Source of the DNA: Mastigias papua
Taxonomy: Eukaryota; Cnidaria; Scyphozoa; Rhizostomeae; Mastigiidae
Reading direction: 5' to 3'
NCBI GenBank assembly: GCA_964019165.1
Contig: OZ025276.1
Coordinates: forward strand, 3,905,840-3,969,839
DNA: 64,000 nt
Shown: positions 36,021 to 46,615 of the stretch, piece by piece
Layout of the letters: every line of letters starts with the position of its first letter
How positions within the stretch are numbered: position 1 is the first letter of the stretch
Translations under genes and position numbers: made by a program
The notes under the pieces: generated by a model
What the model saw: the letters and a program-made list of their open reading frames with translations, nothing else
The model's database searches: none
Told to the model about the DNA's origin: nothing

Positions 36021-36183
36021 TGTAATGTTTTAGGCTGCGAAGGAGATTAGGAACAAGACAAATCAATGACATTTTGGACTATCGAGTTAGTTCCTGTATG
36101 TATGCTTTTGAAATTAGAGTGTGATTCACGTTAGCGCAGTTGTTTAATTGGCCTAACCTCACAACAAAAACAAGAATATAACA
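36021..36183 (+). repeat. Gypsy 3' LTR
   Basis: Identical to the 5' LTR except for one C/A difference near the end. It is preceded by AAGATAAGAGTGA, a weak purine tract. Confidence 0.9.
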
Positions 36184-36360
36184 CTCGTTAGGCCCATTTT
36201 ACAACTGCCTTTGGTTTTGTTTTGATAGAAAAGTTAAACCCTGTCTGATCGATTCGGTCGAATCGATCGATTCATTTCAGTGGAAACTGCCAGCCCTCTC
36301 GACCAAGTCAATCGAATCGATTGATTCAACCGCATTCATTTAGGTGGAAACCCAGCTTAA

Positions 36361-36636
36361 GAGTTTATGTGTTGTGTCTTCCACTGAAGAGTATCTAAAG
36401 AGAGCAAAGTCCCTTCGCTCAGGTTGCACTAGTTTGCTACTTAGCTACATAAAACCACATTGTGCTGTATCCACAAATACCTCTAGGAGATGGCAGAAGG
36501 AAGTCCTTACATTGTCTGGGATAGACACTTCAATATATAAAGGACATAGCACCATGGAGCTATTGCAGAATCATACCTCTCCTAGACATAGACATCCTAC
36601 AGTAACTTAGTATGCACCATTCACTGATAGCATCTA
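36361..36636. other. no gene seen
   Basis: A short non-coding spacer between the split MITE and the next foldback. Confidence 0.35.
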
Positions 36637-36902
36637 TTGCCCTGTAACGCAAATTTCCGAGGAGTTATCGAGTTATTTCTAACAAATATGGCTCCCATGT
36701 TTGCTCGCTAAGTGGGATAGGGGCTATGGTTAGGGTTTGCATTTAAATCATCTCAAAGTGTTGGAATTTGATCTAGTTCATTGATATCATGTTGACAGTA
36801 GTAGAAATCGATGAAATTTAATGATTGGTACTATTTAAGCACTAATGCTAACCCTCACCCCTACCCCTTGATAACTCATCATAAATGTGCGTTATGGGGC
36901 AA
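36637..36902. repeat. foldback element with TTGCCC ends
   Basis: The left end TTGCCCTGTAACGCAAATTT and the right end (reversed TTGCCCCATAACGCACATTT) are followed by inverted GAGTTATC blocks and CCCTA/TAGGG-rich arms. It is a 266-bp hairpin. The target duplication is unclear. Confidence 0.5.
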
Positions 36903-37229
36903 TTGATTACCATATTCACTTAGAGCTGTTACATTTTGTATAGTATGTTATGGTAGGACATCTATTTCTAGGACTGGTACAATTCTACAATAGCGCCTAG
37001 TATCAGATCTGCAGCATCATCAGCTGTAAAGCATCAGAAGTACACATTGAGCATTTATGGCAGCAGCTGGATGGAACAAGTCAGAAACGTCCAGGAAATT
37101 TTATAAGAAACTTGTAGTTGTTAATCATGGTGAGTTTGCAAGTAGTAATTGTGAATGATCATTACCTTTGGAATAGTAGCCACAGGTTTATTACTTTATG
37201 TCCACCTGCTTTACCGTTTCACTTGATTC
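36903..37229. other. no gene seen
   Basis: AT-rich spacer without recognisable coding sequence. Confidence 0.35.
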
Positions 37230-37231
37230 TA

Positions 37232-37845
37232 TGGGGGTATATCTATGACAAAAGTCAATGAACCAGAATCAGTCGTACAACGATTCAAGAATGTGGATTT
37301 CTGTCTGACATTCACTTTACTGTTTGGAATTCACCTAAATGTGGCATATTTTGACGACATTGAAATATGTCGTATTGAACTCAATTCCAGACAAAAAAGC
37401 GAATTACACTGTCGGTGCTCATTTTTGTTTGACATTCAGCTCAATGTGGCATAATTTGATGACTCTGAAATATGTCGAATTGAACTGACTTCCAAACAAA
37501 AAAGTGAATTGCACTTTCGGTACTCGTTTTTGTTTGGAATTCAATTCAACTTAATGTTGACCTCAACTTTCAGTCTATTTATGGTTTCTACTGGGAACTA
37601 TATAGTGGCTAGGCCAAAAAAAATAAAAGTGATAATGTATCAGAAATTTGGTATCTACACTTTTTACCATCTCTGTGCCCTGTCATCATCCTCAACAATC
37701 TTCACCTATACTGTCAATGTCGTCAAAATATGCCAAATTTAGTTGACTTCCAAACAATAAAGTGACTTTCAGACAGAAATCCGCATTCTTGAATCGTTGT
37801 ACGACTGATTCTGGTTCATTGATTTGTGTCATAGATATACCCCCA
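37232..37845. mobile_element. long-TIR hairpin MITE, TA target
   Basis: TA at 37230-37231 and 37846-37847 flanks inverted arms of about 120 bp starting TGGGGGTATATCTATGAC, with few mismatches. Between the arms, blocks with GAAATATGTCG(T/A)ATTGAAC and GAATT(A/G)CACT recur at about 120-bp spacing. A TA target and lack of genes fit a Tc1/mariner-type MITE. Confidence 0.75.
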
Positions 37846-37897
37846 TATGATTCCTATGTGATGCAGAACAATTGTGAAGTAGAATGAACAATTGAAT

Positions 37898-38161
37898 GAG
37901 ACTTACCTGGAAGGGACGTTGAAGTTTGATTGTGATTCTACGAACAGTTGTCCAGGAACATAGGAGTCACTCATGCCGTTTTATCTATCCAAGTACAATT
38001 CTGTGAAATTATACCACGTCCTGGATGATTAGGTGGACATTTCACTCTTTAAAGACAGGCGCTTGGTGACTAGTGCATTCTTTCTCATGTGACTCCTATG
38101 TTCCTGAACAACTGGTTGTAGAATGAAAATCGAACTTCAACTTCCCTTGCAGGTAGGTCTC
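37898..38161. mobile_element. foldback MITE, ACCTGNAAGG family, copy 1
   Basis: Inverted arms of about 65 bp: left GAGACTTACCTGGAAGGGACGTTGAAG and, on the right reversed, GAGACCTACCTGCAAGGGAAG. Both arms reach GGAACATAGGAGTCAC. It is related to 46364-46615. The target duplication is not resolved. Confidence 0.65.
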
Positions 38162-38672
38162 TTTCAACTTGTTCAGAAGTGAGTCACTTCCAAAGAATTT
38201 CAGGCATGAAGGAAAATAGAATATATCCTGGGAAGTAAGCCCCATATTATATAAGTAAGCCCCACACAAAAATTGTACCGCCGAGAGAAACTGGAGAATA
38301 CAATCTGAGATGGCCCGATGATTGTTGCTTGAAGCCAAAGTACCAAAAGATTTCTGGAAATATGCCGTTCTATCAGCAACTTACATTTGGAACAGATGCT
38401 ACAATTGCAGATTTTACAGAGCTTTTACACAAGTAAACCGAAATGAGAAAGAACATGAATATTATCGGGAGTACATGTTATGTGTATGTACAGGATAAGC
38501 AAAAGCTTGACCCAAGAGCTAAGAGAGGGATCTTTATAGCCTGTGATAAATATAGTCCAACTTATTTCATTCATTTTAAAGAATGTAGGGACATCAAAAG
38601 AGTCAGATATGTGACATTTACTAACAGGTTTGATAATACAGATGATGATGAATATGATGTTGATGATGAGTA

Positions 38673-38907
38673 GGGTCTCCTGGGGTAAAATGGGTAACCC
38701 AGGGTAAAATGGGTAAATGTATATTTGTATCATTATTATTGACTTATGACCATGAAAGAGCAAAGTGCTATTTTTGTACCTTGGTACAATACCTCTCCAT
38801 AAGAAACTGCATAAATTAGGTATGATAGAGAGACAACAAGTCATTGATTTGCAAAATAGTCATTTACCCATATTGCCCCAGGTTACCCACTTTGCCCCAA
38901 CAGACCC
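38673..38907. mobile_element. hairpin MITE, GGGTCT ends, TA target
   Basis: TA at 38671-38672 and 38908-38909 flanks arms GGGTCTCCTGGGGTAAAATG and, reversed, GGGTCTGTTGGGGCAAAGTG. Both continue through GGGTAAC and ATGGGTAAATG. Length 235 bp, inserted in the Copia remnant. Confidence 0.75.
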
Positions 38908-38986
38908 TACTACAGTATGAGAAAACCAGCTGTACCAATAGAGGCTGTTTTCTGTTTACTTTATTTTGAGTAGGCTGTTACATCTA

Positions 38987-39283
38987 CAATCGTTGCCAAA
39001 CTTACTTGGAACACCACACATCTCTGAGACTTAAAGGCAGGCCATTGACTCAAATAGTACTGATACTAGGCGAGCCATTTAAGTCACTTAAAGCCCCCTC
39101 CCCCCCCCCGACAACATTGTTGGATTCTGTAGATAAGATGTTGCTACGTGTGAAAGCGATTGACTTCTATGAGATGCCAAGCGTATATCACTGTAACACA
39201 ACATTGTATGGGGGAGGGGGGAAGCTAGGTATTGAAAAGTGTGAAAAATCTGCAAGTCGTTCCAACACTTTTGGCAACGATTG
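38987..39283. mobile_element. hairpin MITE, CAATCGTTGCC ends, TA target
   Basis: The ends are CAATCGTTGCCAAA and its reverse complement, with TA at 38985-38986 and 39284-39285. A C-run near 39095-39107 and a G-rich run near 39210-39222 pair across ACAACATTGT-type arms. The layout matches the CAATCTTGG family at 255 and 4878, so this is a diverged member. Confidence 0.7.
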
Positions 39284-39806
39284 TAGCATTTTCAGCTACT
39301 TTAGGCCTACTGTGCATGCCGCATCCAGGCATGGGACCCCTAGTGTAACGTCCCTTCCGAAGGACGGCGGAGTGAGTTGCTTTGGTCATTTTCTGGATAG
39401 TCACTCATCCAGTTCTGACCTAGCACAGCCAAGCTTAACTTCAGCTAGCTAACAGAAGCCAACTGAACCACTTGGCCACTCACCCCACATCCCTTCAGTA
39501 GAGGAGCACAGACTTGAGGAGGATGAAAGTGCCACTGACAAAGCTATCGTTCATGAATCAAATGCAGCAGACACATATGAGAAGTTAAGATATTCTAAGA
39601 GAGAGAAGGCAGTCTAAATACTTCAAAACGTATGTGATTGGGGATGATGAGAGTTATAGAATAAGCCTTGGTATTGAAATAAACAGCAAAGATCTAGATA
39701 ACGCCAAGACCTATGAGGAAGCAGTAAGCTCTCCCAATGCAAGATATTTCAAAGATGGAATGGATGATGAGTTTAGCTCACAGACAGAAGGGGTTCTGTT
39801 ATTCTG

Positions 39807-40138
39807 AATGCCCTTTTGTTGGGATACAGTTGCTTAAGGGATGACTTAGTACTAGATATGACCATCATTTTTATTGCCTAAACTTAATTTATGAAGCCCC
39901 TTACCCCCACTGAGGTAATACCATCGTTTGAAATCTGACTTGGTGATGCAGGATATATATATATTATGACTCTTTTCAAATAAGTACTGAATTCCACGGA
40001 TCACTCTGCATATAACCGTATAGTTTTTTACAGATGAATTAGTACTAGATAGCAAAATGTTGATTTATTTGTTATCAGATAACTTAATCTGAGTATAAAT
40101 CGCCATACATTAGTGTCAAAAGAAACAAATTGAATTTA
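39807..40138. other. no gene seen
   Basis: AT-rich sequence between the Copia remnant and the next scrap. Confidence 0.35.
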
Positions 40139-40510
40139 TCATTCACTTTTGTTCAATATATAACTTTTCAGCTTTGTTTTGAGTGAGGATTTTGATGGAG
40201 CATTTCGGATTTCAGTGGGCAATATATGCCAAAGCTTAGTGCCAAGATAACAAGTGCACCTCAAACCATATTGAAGACTATTCTTTTGGGACATGTATAG
40301 ATTTCCTTGACTGCCATGGCTTCTTGAATTCCCTTTGAATTCCGTAGCCTAGCGCAGGTATCTGAGCATTGTTTGCACAAAGTGTTCTCACAATTTTCAT
40401 CCAAGTGCACAATGCAAAGCCAAAGGTCATGTGCTCTATCAAAGACCTATGCACGCTTTTTCATCCTTGCTCATCCAAAATGCAGACCATGCAGCTTTCA
40501 TGGGGGCACA
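40139..40510 (-). pseudogene. CR1/L2-like RT C-terminal scrap
   Basis: On the minus strand one frame ends YLGTKLWHILPTEIRNAPSK, then SSLKTKLKSYIL, before a stop near 40139. This is the usual W-x-x-L-P...F/L-K-x-K-L-K close of CR1/L2-type reverse transcriptases. Upstream there are stops. It is a 5'-truncated remnant. Confidence 0.55.
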
Positions 40511-40599
40511 GTGGTAGTCTTTTCAAGGCTAGTATGCAACTTTTGAACTGGGGGTAGGGGAGCCCACCGTTAGCAGGCTATCAGTACTTTGATTTCACT

Positions 40600-41017
40600 T
40601 ATTATCTACCTCTACTTATCCAATAGTCTGAATGTACCTCTGTAAGTGTCTCTTGTCCCCATTATGTTTCACAATTTCATTGCTTCTCAAAATGAGTAAC
40701 AACGAAACATAATGTAAATTGTCAATTCTCCCTTTTGTGCATAAAATACCTTTCAAATCTGTAAAAACAGTGAAGTGTACTTTTGTTTTGTCAAACTTGT
40801 AATCCTCCTCAAACGATTTTTGTGCTTCTTTGTACCAAAGTGCTTTTGCAACATTGGATAAATCTGCAGGAAATATGACAACATTCTTTTCTTGCGATAT
40901 TTAGTGACTTAGTAACTGTATGACTTTAAATACCAGCACTGGCACATGAATGAGTTTATCAAAAGACTGTAATTGAACTGTAAGAACTCTAACAATCAAG
41001 TTGGAGACATTCAAGGT
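40600..41017 (-). pseudogene. BEL/Pao C remnant, downstream part
   Basis: The minus strand reads ALWYKEAQKSFEEDYKFDK and then KGILCTKGRID, resembling the linker between RNase H and integrase of BEL/Pao elements. It continues the BEL C frame seen at 45119-45880 once Harbinger C is removed. No integrase follows. Confidence 0.5.
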
Positions 41018-41641
41018 ATTAGAGAGTTTCCGATCGATGAAGAACCGATGACAGAGATGTTAGCGAGACCTGGAGCAAGCGCGGCCAGGAATAGTGCTTA
41101 CCCCCGTCTTTCTGTCTTCTCAGATCTGGAACGTCAGCTCTACTGATTTGCCATCCTCGTTGTAATGTCGATTTTAAAAAGGTAAGAATTGAATATTTTA
41201 CGTCTAATCTGGCTGCTGTAAGCTTGATGAATTAGGCAAGCTTTCATGTCACCTCTTTCATATGATAAACATTCAATTTACTTGAGTTACTCTTGTATTT
41301 TAGGGTTATCGAAAACCGGAACAAAAAGTCCAAAGAAATGGCTATAAGTTGATTCATCATTACAGAAATTCAGGCTATGTTCGTAGTTATTGTGCTTCTT
41401 ATAACCTTTGTAAGAACTTACTGAATGCTCACAGAGTGTATGCTTTCTTAAAAAGTCATCTTTTATGTTCTGTTCATATATTGTATAAATTCCTATGCTA
41501 GGTTATATTGAGTGTTTGGATTTGAAAGATAAAAGTTTTAAATATTCAAATGTAACTTTCATGTTGTAGAATATAAATTAGAATCTACTGTGAAATTATG
41601 ATGTCTTTTATCTCTCTATTAACTACCCACAAAGGCACAAA

Positions 41642-42358
41642 ATGAAGTGGACCAGGAGACATGACATAATGTTGTGTCGGGAAGGTCTTGTCACCCAGCC
41701 CTTCCAGTTCAAGCATGGCACCAGAGATCGTGGACAATGGTGGGACAAAATAGCATCTAATGTAAATTTGATTGAGGTGCCACGCTTCTTGGTGGACCAA
41801 AGGGGTGCGAGATCAGTACACCAAACTGATTAAAGATGTTAAAAGAAAGAGGTCTTTCGAAGAAAGGGCAAGTGGGATTTGTCCAGATGAGCCTGATGAG
41901 CTGGATCAAGCTCTTGAGAGTCTTGGAATGGAGGAGGGCCAGCAAGAGCAGTTGCAAGTTGGAGAGAAAAGGAACAGAGCTGAGTTGGATAAGGACAGGG
42001 CAACTGCTGAGTCAATGAGGAAAAGAGCAATGGAGAGAATGGGGAAACCAGGGCAAGGGAAAATGTGGAAAGTGAGGGTAGGAAGAGAAGAGGTGGGACT
42101 GAAGTAATGGAGTATTTGAAAGAGAGAAGACAGCATGACAGTAAACTTAAAGAGGAGGAATTAGAGCTGAGAAAGAGGGACATGGACATAAAGGAAAGGA
42201 GAGAAGAGGAGGACATAATGATAAAAGGGAGACAGCAAGATATGAAAGAGAGGGAACAATCCATCAGGGAGAGAGACCTGGAAGGTAGATTGAAGGGGGA
42301 CCAGGAGATACTTTGTATACTAAAACAACAATTACAACAGCAACAGGCAATCGTGTAG
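41642..42358 (+). pseudogene. Harbinger C Myb/SANT-like partner
   Basis: The N-terminal part reads KWTRRHDIMLCREGLVTQPF and WWDKIASNVNLI, a Myb-like helix set. After a frameshift near 41800 it continues GVRDQYTKLIKDVKRKRSFE, an acidic linker, and then, after another shift near 42060, a long charged coiled-coil (KERRQHDSKLKEEELELRKR) ending at the 42356-42358 stop. Pairing with the transposase on the opposite strand repeats the Harbinger A and D layout. It is inactive through at least two frameshifts. Confidence 0.65.
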
Positions 42359-43109
42359 GAGGTACAGCAGCAAAACAAAACTTTTGTCCTTCTACCACAA
42401 TTGCCTTGAAAAGAAGGAATAAGCAGCTATGAAATATAATCTAAAGTCTCTTACTGTTTGATGATATGCTTCCCCATAGTGCTCCAATAGTTCCTCGTTT
42501 CATTCACAAGGAGTTAAACTGGTTAGCTCTTGTTCTACAAAACTGTTCACATTTCAAAAAGTTAAGTACCAGTTTTCAGTGGGGTCTGTTTATCTTCTGC
42601 TCTTAGATCATTTTTGTTTTGCACACGTTAGTTTCATAAATTACATAAAAACACCTTTTATCTATAGTTTTTGGGGTTTTATGAATGCTTTTCAACAATA
42701 TTTGCCTATCATGCAAAGAATGCTCAAAGTGGCAGGTCTATAGTAGAAAATAAAGTATGGACTATTCCTGGTTAGTTTATTTTCATACAAATGTCTGCAA
42801 ATTCGTGTCATCATTTATATTGCTGAATTGAAAGTTTATGACTTCTTTCAAATGTAATAGTATTGGCCCATTGGTTGTGCTCTTTAGTTTTCTTGTTAAG
42901 ACATTTGAAGTAGGATCTATGATGTATCTATGAAATAACAAATTCCAAACTTTGGGTTGTCTGTGCTCCATAACAAGAATTCATAATGTCATTTTAAGGG
43001 CTGGTGGAAGAAATGCAATTAATTCATAATTGAAGTTAACTACTTATTCATTAGCAAAGAAAACACACCATGTAAATGAAGCAAACCATGTGTGGTAGGA
43101 GAAGAGTAT

Positions 43110-43265
43110 ATTTGGTAGTTTTGGTAGCTTTGAAAAAAACTGTTTGGTAGTTTTGAAGAAAACTGTTTGGTAGCTTTGAAACAAACTGTTTGGTAGTTTT
43201 AAAAAAACCTGTTTGGTAGGTTTGAAAAAAGCTGTTATGGTAGTTTTGAAAAAACTATTTGTAGC
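43110..43265. repeat. about 23-bp tandem repeat, six units
   Basis: Units of the form TTTGGTAG(T/C)TTTGAA(A/G)AAAACTG repeat about six times with small differences, just beyond the 3' end of the Harbinger C transposase. Confidence 0.7.
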
Positions 43266-43267
43266 AT

Positions 43268-44389
43268 TTATTGTAAGTAATCTTCAAGAACTGGAGGCTG
43301 TATACCAAAGAAAGGTGATGTGTTATTGCCATATGGACATGTCATTGAGTTCCTTAGTAGTGCACAAACAGCGTAGATCTTTCCAACTGCACTGAGGCCA
43401 ATTTTGAGATTTGTCTTGAAGTCAGTACATTTGAAATAAGTGACTAAATCTCCAAATACCCATTCTACAGCAATACACACTTTACTCATAGACTGGTTGA
43501 ATGCCTGTTCCTCCACAGTGAGGTCTGGCCTACGTGCAAAGGGACATTGCAGGTGAATTCTATGAGGATATGCTGGATCACCATATACAAATAGAGGCTG
43601 GCCATCAGGTCTGAAGGAATGCTCTTCCAGTTGATCCAACAGTCCTGACATTGCAAGCAAACCACTGTCATGCCGTCTTCCTTCAACAGGACCAAACAGA
43701 AGTGCACTTAACCCATTGGGTGCAACAACTGATTGGAACTTGATTGGATAGACTCTTTTATGTCCATTATAAACAGCCCTTTGGTTTTCCTCAGGTCTGC
43801 AAATTGCGCGCACTGTTCCATCAACAAAGCTCCAACACTTGTCTAAAGCAGCACCTTTATTGTAGATGGCATCTGCAAACAACTGTAGGTGGTGACGTGA
43901 TAGCCATGGCTGGTCAAGATTGATAAGCAGGTGGCCAAACCTAATGAATATGTGATGGACAAGAAGATTTGTTACCATGCAGACCTGAGATATAGGCCTT
44001 CCAAATCAAGGGATAGGGTTGACATACCTACATGGATAAGCAAACCTCTTTAAAAGCATACAGAGCCCCTCGATGGTATCTGCTACCACACCATTCTGAC
44101 ATTTTATTGTTTCAGGAAGCTGCAAAGCAGCAGCAAGTTTAACAGTGTCCCAGTTTCTGAAACGAAATTCCACTTCCCAGTCATCCTCTTGCATTTGAAA
44201 AATAGTAAACACGGTATATTGATAATAAGGGAGGCCACAGTGCATATTTCTACGCTGATTTGGCATTAGTAGGAGTAACTCTTCATCATCGATTTCTCCA
44301 GCATCATGCAACAAGTACAAGTCCTCCATTTTCAAGTCTTTCGATTTTGGCGCTAGTTCTGTGTTCCTGTCATCAATCAGAACCAACAA
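43268..44389 (-). pseudogene. Harbinger C DDE transposase, one stop
   Basis: The frame spans 373 codons with a single in-frame TGA near 43994-43996, at PIP*FGRP. The N-terminal part is acidic and has FRNWDTVKLAAALQLP. The catalytic half has D in CWSFVDGTVRAICRP, D in FVYGDPAYPH and E in AVEWVFGDL, a complete DDE set of the DDE_Tnp_4 kind. The stop looks like a CGA to TGA change (inferred), the typical decay of a methylated CpG. Otherwise the gene is intact and differs clearly from Harbinger A and D. Confidence 0.8.
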
Positions 44390-44434
44390 TGTGCCCTTGC
44401 AAGCAAGACGGTGTGGCTGGACTAGTCCCAGGCC

Positions 44435-45064
44435 ACAGAATAGATAATAGGCAGAAAGGACACTCTCGACTTTTTAGAGGGCACGGATTTTCTCACGCAT
44501 GCGTCAACGTGTCCACATGGAAACGAGTTTAGAGGTGTAACATTCGAAGGAAAGCTATAGCATTTGTATAGGGGTGTCAACTAAAAAGGCAGTTTTTGCA
44601 AAAATGTTGAGGTCTCAGGTGCAGATGGACAACGAATGGAATCGTAATCAGATTGGGGCTTATTGCGCTGCAGTTAGTTGTAGTAACAACTGGAAATCAT
44701 GGCCTGGCAATCAGTTTTACTGAGTCTCATTTGGAGCTATATGGTGAGTAGGCCAACAGTAGTTCACGTATTTATTCTCCATGCAATCCTCTTATCGTTA
44801 AACTCTGGTACATTTGATTATAGCTATTTGGATGTATGCATATTAGCCATTTCTTAATGTTAAATCAGAATCAATGCCATGATTTTGTACTTTTAGTCGA
44901 AACCAAGTGTATCGCAGCAATCTGTCTAGGCCTTCGTACGGCTAGTTATGCTATAAGCCTCGAACTGACAACGAGTTTAGAGGTGTACACGTTTTACAAT
45001 CTGCGCCTCGAAAACAACAAAGGTGCCGACACGAGTGTCCCTTCTGCCTATTATCTATTCTGTG
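44435..45064. mobile_element. hAT-like MITE inside the Harbinger C terminus
   Basis: CCCAGGCC at 44427-44434 and 45065-45072 is a candidate 8-bp duplication. The inverted ends read ACAGAATAGATAATAGGCAG on both sides (the right reversed with one extra C). The sequence it entered, CCTGG, is within the right inverted repeat of Harbinger C. No gene. AACGAGTTTAGAGGTGTA occurs twice inside in direct orientation. Confidence 0.65.
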
Positions 45065-45118
45065 CCCAGGCCTCGCTACCATCTCTGTTGTCGTAGCGTG
45101 TTCGATCGGAAACTCACT

Positions 45119-45880
45119 ATTACATACTACAACTGCAGATTTTTCTGAATCTGATATTTTTCCATCCTTAGTTGCTCCCTCACATGTTGGCCACTAAATT
45201 GTGTCTTTCTAAAGAAAGTCGGGTCCTTCCCACAATAAACTACTTTCTGCTAACTTCAACACTGACATACCTTGAGAAACGATGTCTGCTGGCTTATTTT
45301 GCATTAAACGATGGCTCCAACTTTGTTTGCTAACCATATCCCTTATTTGTCTCATACGATTCTTGATAAATCTGTTTTGTTTCTTAAAATCATTGTAGAT
45401 CCAATATAGAACTATCTCAAATGATTAATAATTAATGTTTCCATAATCCATGTCTGCCATTCCCTCAGATCCCCTGAATATTATGGTAAGAGCAATTTTG
45501 GTACCATGGCAATTTGGTAAGGGTTTGGCTGATAACTCGCAGCAGGGAAGAAACTGCAGAAGACAACTGACTGGAAACCTTTGATTTTTTTGCATCAAGG
45601 GCTAATAAACTACCATGACCTTCATATTGCCCTGGTTTGGATGACAATACCTCATTCTTGATTTCTTCATCATTTATCAAGTCAACAATGTCTCCATCTA
45701 TGTCTCTGAGCACCTTCAACTTATCTCACAGCCCTAGGGAAAGCTGTTCTATGTCAGATTCATTTGGGTGAGCTGCCTTAGACATTTTGCTTTCTCCCAG
45801 CAATTTATGGGTATGTGCTTGATGCTCAGCCCTTATCTTCATCTTTCTTTTAGCAAATTAGGTCAGGCCGGCTCCAGGGT
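45119..45880 (-). pseudogene. BEL/Pao C remnant, gag start and RNase H region
   Basis: On the minus strand the piece at 45465-45880 reads LAKRKMKIRAEHQAH, DIEQLSLGL (then a stop) and KVLRDIDGDIVDLINDEE, like the N-terminus of BEL gag. The piece at 45119-45440 reads LYWIYNDFKKQNRFIKNRM and NKPADIVSQGMS, like BEL RNase H. Most of gag, protease and RT between them is deleted. A primer-site-like TGGAGCCGG lies upstream, but no LTR pair was found. Confidence 0.6.
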
Positions 45881-46363
45881 TTGTGTTCAGTAAGCTACTC
45901 TTGCCCTCTACCGACATAACGGGACCTGAATACGTGCAAAAACAAAGACCCACACCACTATGACAATAAAGAGACCCTATCCGGCATAGGTGTATGACCA
46001 TGTCCATATATAAGGATAGTATATATTCAGAGAAAATTATATATAAGAGAGAAAGACACTAGACAACAAGTAGCTACATCACAGCCAACCATTCAAAGAT
46101 CATATTTATTCTTGACTGCCTTCTTTCCTTGTTGTGGAGAGTAGCTTTCAAGTCTCTAACGTCATTGCTTCATTTTGATTGACGTGAAATGACAACATGC
46201 CCTTCTTCCTCACGAAAAAAGCCACGCATCTGAAGTGCCACATTTCATCACCAACATAGTTAACATCATAAAACTAACAAACAACACCAACTGACAAAGT
46301 ACACTGACATTGAGAGCTAAGTGACAGTTACACACAGGCAGAGACACATTAGAAAAGTAAACA
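45881..46363. other. no gene; possible BEL C leader/LTR
   Basis: AT-rich with TATATATA-type stretches near 46010-46050. It could be the 5' LTR of BEL C, but no second copy lies in the window. Confidence 0.3.
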
Positions 46364-46615
46364 AGCCTTACCTGTAAGGTGACGTTTGATTGTAAGTCTT
46401 CTCTGGCATCAATATGTAGGAGTCACATGCCCTACCCTGTAGATTGCTTGGAGATCATATGTCTTTCTTGGTTCCCAGCCATGTGACTCTTTTTCCATAA
46501 TCTCTTCATGTCAAAGGATGACTAGCAATGCATGGACTCACTTCTCATGTGACTCCTCCATTCCTTTTGATGCCAGAAAAGAATTCCAATCAAACGTCAC
46601 CTTACAGATAAGGCT
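46364..46615. mobile_element. foldback MITE, ACCTGNAAGG family, copy 2
   Basis: The inverted arms begin AGCCTTACCTGTAAGGTGACG and, reversed, AGCCTTATCTGTAAGGTGACG. They continue through TTTGATTG and CTGGCATCAA to GAGTCACATG. The layout and the ACCTG(T/G)AAGG and GAGTCAC blocks match 37898-38161. Confidence 0.7.

Larger units (their letters stand above)
28409..36183 (+). mobile_element. Gypsy-type LTR retrotransposon with two nested elements
   Basis: The 163-bp LTRs start TGTAATG and end ATATAACA, and they differ at one base by eye. The flanks are CTTGT and CTCGT, a 5-bp duplication with one mismatch. The order is gag, protease, RT, RNase H, then integrase, as in Gypsy/Ty3. A Penelope-like element interrupts the polyprotein after RNase H, and an RTE-like element sits between integrase and the 3' LTR. 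Confidence 0.9.
27864..36357. mobile_element. Harbinger-like MITE split by Gypsy
   Basis: TAA at 27861-27863 and 36358-36360 flanks inverted ends AGCCCAGTTTCCACTTAAATGAA and, reversed, AGCTGGGTTTCCACCTAAATGAA. The arms are rich in GATCGATT-type motifs. About 714 bp remain once the Gypsy insertion and one duplication are subtracted. No transposase is encoded. The TAA duplication fits PIF/Harbinger. Confidence 0.7.
38340..39806 (+). pseudogene. Copia polyprotein remnant, split by MITEs
   Basis: The first piece (38340-38672) reads FWKYAVLSATYIWNRC and, after a frameshift, CYVYVQDKQKLDPRAKRGIFIA, the end of a Copia integrase and its linker. The second piece (about 39580-39806) reads LDNAKTYEEAVSSPNARYFK, just before the Copia RT. 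Two MITEs (38673-38907 and 38987-39283) lie between. The RT and RNase H are gone. No LTRs found. Confidence 0.6.
41021..45118. mobile_element. Harbinger C, two-gene element with nested MITE
   Basis: The inverted ends AGAGAGTTTCCGATCGA and, reversed, AGTGAGTTTCCGATCGA continue through ACAGAGATG, TAGCGAG and CCTGG for over 50 bp. A 3-bp ATT lies at 41018-41020 and 45119-45121, unusual for PIF/Harbinger (normally TWA), so the exact boundary is uncertain. It carries a Myb-like gene (+) and a DDE transposase (-). It interrupts BEL C. Confidence 0.75.

Noticed and set aside
39006..39452. 148-codon plus-strand frame as a gene
   Set aside because: It runs through a hairpin MITE, so the frame is incidental.
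41839..42378. Ser/Leu-rich minus-strand frame in Harbinger C
   Set aside because: Shadow of the charged coiled-coil of the Myb-like partner.
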